Positions 56,804-64,000 of a stretch of 64,000 nt of DNA are shown piece by piece (position 1 is the stretch's first letter; each line of letters opens with the position of its first letter). Made by a program: the position numbers and the translations under genes. The DNA comes from Tillus elongatus (Eukaryota; Arthropoda; Insecta; Coleoptera; Cleridae), in NCBI GenBank assembly GCA_964006375.1, contig OZ023270.1, forward strand, positions 56,327,036 through 56,391,035, in the 5' to 3' direction. Under the pieces are notes generated by a model. It worked only from the letters and a program-made list of their open reading frames with translations. It was not told the origin of the DNA and ran no database searches.

Positions 56804-58144
56804 CTTTTTTTCCTCTCCCTCAGGGCTCGTCCGCGGCCTCGCCGCCCCGATAGCACTGCAACCTTTGGTTTATCGTGCATGCCCTTAGTCTTTTTACTCC
56901 ACCCACTCCAAAATCACTGTGCCTTGAACTAGTCTGCACAGCGATTGGTAGGGTGAAGTTTTATAATGCTCTGTCTCCGGTCTAGACTGGTCGTAGATCA
57001 GTTGTCTTCTGCGGTCCAGAGCTTTAAACTCGCACAAGATGTGCTGGGCTGAGTTCTCCCCCTCGCCGCAGAATCTGCATGCGAGGTCCCCTTCGAACTG
57101 CCCCATTTTATGCAGATGTTTCTTGACGGCCATGTGTCCCGTCAAGGGACCCGTTATGTTTCTAAGCTGTCCTCTGCTAAGATTTAGCAGCTACACACCT
57201 CTCTTTGAACTGGGCTCGTCAATTATTGACTTCCCATATCTGAGCCCTGGACAGTCTGTCCAGTTCACGTTGTATTGGTTTCTATCTCAGGGCTTAATGG
57301 CTCCCCTGGCAGTGCTCTTTGTCACGCCCAGAGCCGGTTCTAGTCCCATAAATGGTTCTGCTGACCCTCTCATAGCGAGACTGTCAGCTTCTTCATTGCC
57401 TTTAATCCCCGAGTGACCCGTCACCCAGATGAGGGTGACCTCATTCTGCCCAGCCAGGTCGCTCGTCTTGTCTCTGCACTCACTCACCAGCCAGGAATTT
57501 ACCCGTAGGCCACTTAGGGCCTTAAGGGCTGCCTGGCTGTCTGTGGCTATGAGGATCCGCTTGTTGGTGTAGCCCCTCCTCTTGTTCTCCCGCACACAGT
57601 GCAGGATGGCGTACATTTTGGCCTGAAAGACCATTGCATGGACTCCGAGGGAAATACTATGACTTAGCCTCGGTCCTTCCGAATAAACACCTGCCCCCGT
57701 CCCACGCTCTCCGCCGGATCCTTCGTTAACCAGACGAGCGCGTCCCGTGGTGTGCCCGGCGTCTCCTCCCCGCCATGCCTCCTGGTCGGGGATTTCCACT
57801 GTAAAGCTGTTTTCTCTGCACCTCTGACCTCATTTCAAGCATGGGATCCTTTACGATATCCTGAATTTTGCAGTGGCCCCTGAAGCCTGTGTTGATCTTC
57901 AGTCTACCGTTGCAGGCTAGCCTGTATAGTCCTAGCCTGGCCTCCCCCATAATAACTAAGTGTAGGGAAGAGGCAGATCCAGCAACACCTTCATCTAGGC
58001 AAGCCATCCTTTGGATCTTGCCTAGTTTTTGTTTGGCACTGGATTGTGTCACCTTAGGCCACCAGACCAGTGCCGCGTATGTTAGCGATGGTCTGACCAC
58101 CCTTGTTTACAGCCAGTGGGCCATACTAGGTCTTAGTCCCCACA
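56804..58144 (-). pseudogene. LINE ORF2 C-terminal half with RNase H and zinc knuckle
   Basis: Minus strand: end of the reverse-transcriptase region (KMWGLRPSMAHWL, stop, TRVVRPSLTYAALVWWPK; 58143-58050), RNase H (GAGVYSEG, FQAKMYAILHCV, ATDSQAALKAL and VTLIWVTGHSGIKGNEEAD; 57720-57380), then MTGHMAVKKHLHKMG and a CRFCGEGENSAQHIL CCHC-type motif (57145-57060), a stop near 56894, a 3' UTR with the GC-rich block and a poly-A at 56811-56804. An RNase H domain after the reverse transcriptase points to R1/Loa/I-like LINEs. Frame changes at about 57800 and 57290. Truncated at 58144, where it abuts retrozyme sequence. Confidence 0.88.
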
Positions 58145-58255
58145 TTTTGTGTACAACTAACTAACGATGTAAAAAATCGCTAGTCCTGGTATTTTCTTCC
58201 CTAATAAGGACTATGTATCTATATAAGGCCAGGTAGATTCCGACTGTATTTGGAA

Positions 58256-58296
58256 ACGCATACCGGTTTCGCTCTCATTAGAGGTTGTCAGTGCGC
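58256..58296 (-). ncRNA. Hammerhead motif E, core-mutated
   Basis: Minus strand: stem I GCGCA/TGCGT, CTGACAA instead of CTGACGA, stem II CCTCT/AGAGC with the closing pair lost, GAAA, ACCGGT, A. The core G-to-A change should abolish cleavage. Confidence 0.8.
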
Positions 58297-58748
58297 TATA
58301 CCAAATTACAGCCAGAATACACCCAACAGCTAGTTCGGATAAAGGTAACCAGCCTCGTAGACTATAGTGGGATGTGGGACAAGTGTCCCCATCAGTGGCG
58401 TAGCCAGATAATACGTTGTAGCGGCAGCTCTAGTAAACACAACGTGTTATATACATAGAAACTGTATACAACTAACTAACGAATTTAAAAAAATCGCTTG
58501 CCCTGGTACTTTCTTGTGGTCCCTTATTGGGAAAGAAAGTACCAGGGCTAGCGATTTTTTTAATCGTTAGTTAGTTGTACACAGTCTCTAGGTATATAAC
58601 ACGTTGTGTTTATTAGAGCTGCCCTGAAAACGTATTACCTGGCCACGCCACCGATGGCGACACTTGTCGTACATCTCACTATGTTCTACGAGGCTGGCAA
58701 CCTTTAGTCGAACTTGCTGTTGGGTGTATTCTGGCTGTAATTTGGTAT

Positions 58749-58791
58749 AGCGCACTGGCGAGCTCTAATGAGAGCGAAACCGGTATGCGTT
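58749..58791 (+). ncRNA. Hammerhead motif F, core-mutated
   Basis: Stem I GCGCA/TGCGT perfect, CTGGCGA instead of CTGACGA, stem II GCTCT-AATG-AGAGC perfect, GAAA, ACCGGT, A. The conserved core A is G, so cleavage is unlikely. Confidence 0.8.
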
Positions 58792-59181
58792 TCTAATTAT
58801 TGTCAGAATGCACCTGACCTTATTTAGACCTAAACCTTAAACACGGGAAATGCAAATATATCTATTTAAAAAATCCATAAGCACTTCAATTTTAGATTAA
58901 AAAAATTACATTCTGCAACGCGAAAGCTTTGAGTGACAGCTGCAATCCCCAAATTTTTAAATAGGTAGTAGTGGCTTGTGATACCTCATTTAAATGAATA
59001 CCTTTTTATTTCTCTATTCAAAAATGCTATGGTTTTAAATTTTGTTGCAAAAATTAACCGTAAAAAAAAGGAGTTTATCTGATTAACCAACTTCGCTACA
59101 ACATGCGAAAAAATTAATAACTAATTGCGTTTTATTGTTGATAATGTCAAAACAACCTAAAACAGATTGTAACCGCATGAC

Positions 59182-61412
59182 AGTAGTTGTCAGACGAATT
59201 CGCCCTCCCAAGGAAAAAGGTACTATGGCCAGTTATCACAGATCACCTTAAAAACACCCTTGGCAATATTCCGGTTATCCGCAGCATCCCCGAAATCGAG
59301 GGTGCAGTGGATAATCTACATTCCAAAATTCAATGTTCTATCGAACATGCGTCAAGGACGTACCCCGCCCAGAGCAATCTGCCACCATTTCCGTCCAGTA
59401 CCAGGGAAATGATACTCGAAAACAACCGCGTGCGTAGACTAGCTCAACGCACCGGAAACCCCACCGACAAACGAGACGCAAACAGACTCATCAAACACGT
59501 ACGATTCGCCCTACAAGAACTCCGCAACAATCGTTGGGAGGAGCGCCTGCAAACACTGTCTACCCAAGACAATTCCATCTGGCAAATGGCTAAAGCCCTT
59601 CGCCCCAAAAAACTTCCGATATCCCCACTTCACGGCCGTAGCGGTGTCGTAACGGATGCGGAGAAAGCTACTGCATTCGCAGATCATCTGGAGTTGCAAT
59701 TCAGCCCGAATTGTAACAACGTTGATCTGTCGCACGTAGCAACAACGCACCGCTATGTCAGGAGTGCGCTTAGAGCCACCCCAGACACTACTATCGAGCC
59801 CACAACTTTCGAAGAAGTTTCCCAAATAATCAAATCATTAAAAAATGGGAAATCTCCGGGATACGATGGAATCTCCAACGCAGCCCTGAAAAACCTCCCC
59901 CGCAAAGCCGTGATATTCCTAGTTACGATTATGAATTCCATGCTGCGATTTCAACACTTTCCTTCCATGTGGAAACTCGCCGATATTATCAACATCCCGA
60001 AACTCAGCAAAGATCTGCTGTTCCCTCAGAACTACAGACCCCTTAGCCTACTACCAGTCATCGGCAAAATCGGCGAAAAACTGATTCAGAAAAGGCTACC
60101 TTCATTCACCTCAGAAAATCATATTCTCCCGGATGAGCAATTCGGATTCAGACACCAGCACTACACCACAGACGAAGTCATTCGTGTGGTCGAAACCATC
60201 ACCGAAGGATTTCATAAAAACAAGTCAACTGGTGCAACATTTCTTGACATTGCTCAGCCTTCGATAGGGTTTGGCATGCGGGCCTCCTAAATAAACTTCT
60301 ATCATTTAATTATCCCCTCCCTCTGATTCTGATATTCAGGTCATACCTGACTCAGAGGAAGTACCAGGTTAAACATCTGGGAGCCAGATCTAGAACATAC
60401 TCAGCTACGGCTGGTCTCCCGCAGGGTTCTGCTATCTCCCCTCTGCTGTACAATATATTTGTCGCAGACATTCCGACAGCCTCCCTAAACGTGACATACG
60501 CACTGTACGCAGACGACACTACCATTTCAGCAGCTCCACCCAGCCGAGGATAATAACCGAACGACTGCAGACCGTCGTAGTCGAGCTGCAAGCATGATAT
60601 AGGAAATCCCTTCTAGCCATAAATCCCGATAAATGTTCAGTTGTCCTATTTTCCAAGAGGAGACACACACCTCACGAACACGTATCATTAGACAACCGTC
60701 TAATTCCTTGGCAAGATTCCGCCAAATACCTCGGGGTTTTCCTCGACAAACACTCAACATGGCGCCCCCATGTCCAACACGCCCGAAAAAACCCTCGTTG
60801 TTCATCTCAAAGCTGTTCCCACTTCTAAATAGAAATTCCAAATTGTCCATGAACAATAAGTTGCTCATGTACAAAGTCATCATCCAGCCAGCCTTGACCT
60901 ATGCATCACCTGCATGGGCCACCGCGGCCGCAACACACATCAAAACCCTTCAAATCATCCAGAACAAAATTCTGAGAATGGTTACTGGAGCGCCATGGTT
61001 TGTCGGAAACAGTCAGATTTACTCTGATCTGGAAATGCCTTCGATACTTGAGTTTATAACTCAACTATCCACAACTCAGCGCAACTCCGCAAAAACCGCT
61101 TCTCACCCAAATGCTCTTCTCCGTAGTGCCACCGACTACGATGAGCAACTTCCACATAAGCATAAGCGTCCAAAGCTTATACTTACCCGCTAACGCCCCC
61201 GCGGCAAACTCAGGATGGAAACATTCATACCCAAAAAGTCATTGTGTGAAATCTTTCCGACGGAGGTATGGACTAAGGTCCGGTACTCCCAGGGAGGGGG
61301 TTTTAGTGAGTAGAGTCTCATAGTACCTTGATATCCCACGGCACTACGGGGTCGTGAATGGGGTCTGCATGAGCATTTCCCCCTCCTGTATCCAAAAAAA
61401 AGTAGTTGTCAG
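59182..61412 (+). mobile_element. Jockey-type LINE copy B insertion with 12-bp target duplication
   Basis: agtagttgtcag occurs at 59182-59193 and again at 61401-61412, right after the A run (61393-61400). The sequence across the empty site (taaccgcatgacagtagttgtcag then ttgttaactgcaa) matches the related uninterrupted sequence near 62800. The 2.2-kb insert is 5'-truncated. Confidence 0.9.
59194..61190 (+). pseudogene. Jockey-type LINE ORF2, 5'-truncated, copy B
   Basis: The long frame to 60290 holds the linker (ADHLELQFSPN, SLKNGKSPGYDGISNAALKNL) and the first reverse-transcriptase blocks (NYRPLSLLPVIGKIGEKLI, DEQFGFRHQHYTTDEV, GATFLDIAQ). One missing A in LDIAQAFDRVWH shifts the frame. The next frame has GLPQGSAISPLLYNIF and YALYADDTTI with both catalytic Asp intact, then two bases are lost. 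60633-61193 carries the C-terminal domain (LTYASPAWATAA, LQIIQNKILRMV) partly in a further frame. Better preserved than copy A (YADD versus CADD). The initial Met at 59187 lies in flanking DNA and is not native. Confidence 0.88.
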
Positions 61413-61599
61413 TTGTTAACTGCAATTCAGAAACATGTTTTGTTTCAGAGAGATGCATAAAATTACAATTCTAAAGATATATAACGATCATATTATCGAA
61501 GTTTCTCGGCTATTTCAAGAAAATCTCCCGATTTGCCGCCTATACCCCGAGGGACAATTTGTAAAATTGGCAAGCAATTTCGCGAGCTTGAACATGTAA

Positions 61600-62850
61600 G
61601 GCAGGTACAAAAAACCTTCTAGTCCGATGAATAATTCAAACCCCTTCGAGTGACAACTGCAACTCCCAAATGTTTAAATAGGAAGTGGCGGCTTGTGATA
61701 CCTCATTTGAAAGACTTTTTTCATTCTCTGTTCAAAAATGCTATGGTTTTAAAATTTATTGCAAAAATTAACCGTAAAATCAGAAATTTATGATTAAGAA
61801 CCTTCGCTACAAAATACCTAAAAAAAAGTGCTGAAAATTGAATCACAACTTCTACAAGGCTGTGATAATCTACTCTCCTCAGAAAGACATTCTCATGAAT
61901 TGAATTTAGTGTACATGACTTCACCACAAAGAAAATATTCCTGTACCCATAATCTTCTGAAATGATATATTACTCGATTTCTAAGGCTTTGATACATTTT
62001 ACGTCTATTTAGCAAAAAAAAAATCGAAATTTTTTTCACTAATATTTCACCCGCACACGTTCTATCCCTAATTTAATTTCAGCACAAAATACCAGATCTT
62101 TGAGAAATTTAAAAGTTTTCTATTCAACAAACCCTAAAAAGTTATATTACTCGAGTTTTAACGAAAACATTTCAATTCTCACCAAATCACCCCCACAACC
62201 CCCACCCCCCTCCCCATTCATCCCCTACCTCCTGAAGCGATCTTACCGATAAACAATCCGACTCGTTCGTTGGTCGGGTGTTAACTGTATCCCAAAATTG
62301 AAGACAATATCTCAATCCATTTTAAAGTTCGCGGCTACTAACAGAAAGACATGCAGACCGACAAAAAAAATTCTTACCCAAATCATCTTTCCTATAAGTT
62401 TTGACACTTTTTACGACGTTTAATCGATTTTTTTAAATTTCTGTCACTGACACCATACTTCCACCATACCGATACCATACTTCCACAACTAATGGCATTT
62501 TATTCTTGATAATGAAAAAAATAAAAAACACACCACACTTGATGTGAGGGATGTTCAAAATAGAACGTCCTATTAAGCACTCTAATCGTGTATAAAATTA
62601 TCTTCACATACGTATGAACGATGTGGAAGCAATTAATATCGCGTTTTATTGTTGATAATGAGGAAGCAAGGTAAGCAATTGGAGTGTTGTTTTTGGACGG
62701 TATCGACTCAAAAGCAGATATAAAAAGTTATCAACATTCTTCATAGTTGGAAATATTAGTTTTATTTAAAACGCCTTAGCAGCTTGCTGTGCAATTGTAA
62801 CCGCATGATAGTAGTTGCCAGTTTTTAACTGCAACTCAGGGACGTGGTTT
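61600..62850. other. Non-coding parts of the decayed mariner copy; no gene
   Basis: Apart from the blocks shared with 58910-59160, I see no frame. 62190-62230 is C-rich (ccccacaacccccaccccc). Confidence 0.4.
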
Positions 62851-62859
62851 ATTTAATAT

Positions 62860-63800
62860 AAATGCACAAAATTACAATTCTAAGGATATAATACGATCAC
62901 ATATCGAAGTTGCTGGCCTATCTCAAGAAAAATCTCCTGATTTGCCGCCTATATCCCAAGGGTCAATTAGTATAGCTGAAGGGCAATTTCGCGAGCTTGG
63001 ACATATAAGGTAAGATACAAATAAAAACCTTGTAATACACTGAGTAATAATACCAAATTTGATGAGTTTGAGAAAATTTTGAGTCGACAAGCGGCCACAA
63101 CATTGTATGTTAGCCATTCATCGATTATTCGAATATTAAAAAAAAATGCATCCCTATAAATTGATACAAACTCAGGAGCTCATGGGAGACGATTTTGATA
63201 GAAGCACGTCTTTTTGTGAACAGATTATGGAAATGTTAAATAACAATGTTATCCAACTAGAACATGTTTTTGTTTTGTGATGAGTGTAGTTTTACACTTT
63301 ACGGCCATGCCATTTCTCAAAACAGTCGCTACTGGTCCAAAGAAAATCCACACTGGATGAGACAAAAACATGCGCAATACCCTGAAGGTTCATGCTTGGT
63401 CAAGACTAGTTGGAAACCATGTCATTGGTCCATTTTTCATTGATGGCAATTGAAAAGGAGATAATTATTTAGCACTGTTCCAACATAACGCGATGCTAAC
63501 ATTGGCAAACTTATATCCTGATCGCGCAAACCCACTAGTTCCAGCGAATATGATATCGTGCCAGCAGGATGGAGCACCAGCACACTACCAAATCAATGAA
63601 GGGCAGTACTCGATTTAATATTTTCAAATAGGGGATAGGGAGGCGAGGATCGTTAGAATGGCGAGCACGATCACCCGATCTTACTCTATTATACTTCTTA
63701 TGGGGATATATGCAAAGCAGTTTATACAACCATAAACCATAATCCAAACCCCGCGATTTAACTGACCTAAGGAAAAGAATAACGATTGCGATTAGGTCGA
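62860..63800 (+). pseudogene. Mariner-type transposase, frameshifted
   Basis: In order across frames: SPDLPPISQGSISIAEGQFRELGHIR (N-terminal helix-turn-helix end), SRQAATTLYVSHSSIIRILKK (second helix set), DDFDRSTSFCEQIMEML, FCDECSFTLYGHAISQNSRYW (first Asp), WSKENPHWM, GNHVIGPFFIDGN, YLALFQHN, LYPDRANPLVPANM, CQQDGAPAHY (second Asp) and a decayed RSPDLTLLYFFLWGY end, where Tyr stands at the third Asp position. Stops and several frameshifts are present. Confidence 0.85.
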
Positions 63801-63812
63801 TCATGCCTCAGT

Positions 63813-64000
<188 letters not shown>

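Larger units (their letters stand above)
58146..58830. mobile_element. Second retrozyme-like array, opposing units of about 315 bp
   Basis: Minus strand: a partial unit (58146-58230) followed by a full one to about 58520, with a 315-bp period (caactaactaacga at 58154 and 58469). A plus-strand unit follows from about 58535, mirrored around tcccttattgggaaag. Landmarks (agtaccagggctagcgattt, cacgttgtgtttattagagct, tggcgacacttgtc) parallel the array at 47.9 kb but are clearly diverged. Two hammerhead motifs are present, both with core damage. Confidence 0.8.

Overview
This window looks like a transposon-dense, AT-rich stretch of an arthropod nuclear genome, most likely an insect and possibly a beetle. 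The host group is inferred from the mix of element families (mariner, jockey, RTE, Penelope, pogo) and from very small introns (58-88 bp). I find almost no host coding sequence. The one candidate is a possible signal-peptide exon at 48.9-49.2 kb. Almost every recognisable protein is a broken transposable-element protein.

Layout: 0-4.2 kb and 8.6-12.8 kb are two nearly identical copies of one segment. Each holds a THAP-domain gene with a 58-bp intron, a 72-bp LINE tail with target duplications, an exon of a YqaJ/SWIM-type protein, a reverse-transcriptase scrap and the left end of a Tc1/mariner element. Between them lie an RTE remnant, a mariner pseudogene split by a 433-bp palindromic insertion, and a 270-bp tandem repeat. 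12-19 kb holds the rest of the foldback mariner element, copies of an (AT)n-centred repeat family and a perfect (AT)-centred palindrome. 21-23 kb is a jockey-type LINE. 28 kb is a deletion-derivative mariner, and 29-31 kb a LINE scrap and a hAT remnant. 32-35 kb is a jockey element split by a 2.4-kb palindromic composite of the (AT)n family. 37-39.8 kb is a complete but frameshifted pogo element with TA target duplications and matching ends. 39.8-42.5 kb is a CR1/jockey-like LINE with an (ATT)n tail. 44.2-47.2 kb holds several partial Penelope-like (GIY-YIG) copies in opposing orientations. 53.0-55.9 kb is a mariner with inverted repeats of about 970 bp. 56.8-58.1 kb is a LINE with an RNase H domain. 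58.9-63.8 kb is another mariner, apparently interrupted by a second copy of the 21-kb LINE with a clean 12-bp target duplication.

The most interesting content is a set of hammerhead-ribozyme motifs. One family forms about 310-bp repeat units without ORFs, arranged as tandem partial dimers in opposing orientation at 47.9-48.9 kb and as single units plus fragments at 58.1-58.8 kb. At least one copy has every core base, stem II and a six-pair stem I. These look like animal retrozymes. A second, less canonical hammerhead-like family sits in the terminal repeats of the Penelope-like copies, and a 166-bp unit of it has inserted into the pogo element. A third degenerate version lies at the ends of another Penelope-like fragment. 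The autonomous GIY-YIG retroelements and the small ribozyme units are therefore neighbours. This fits the model in which Penelope machinery mobilises retrozymes, although that link is inference here.
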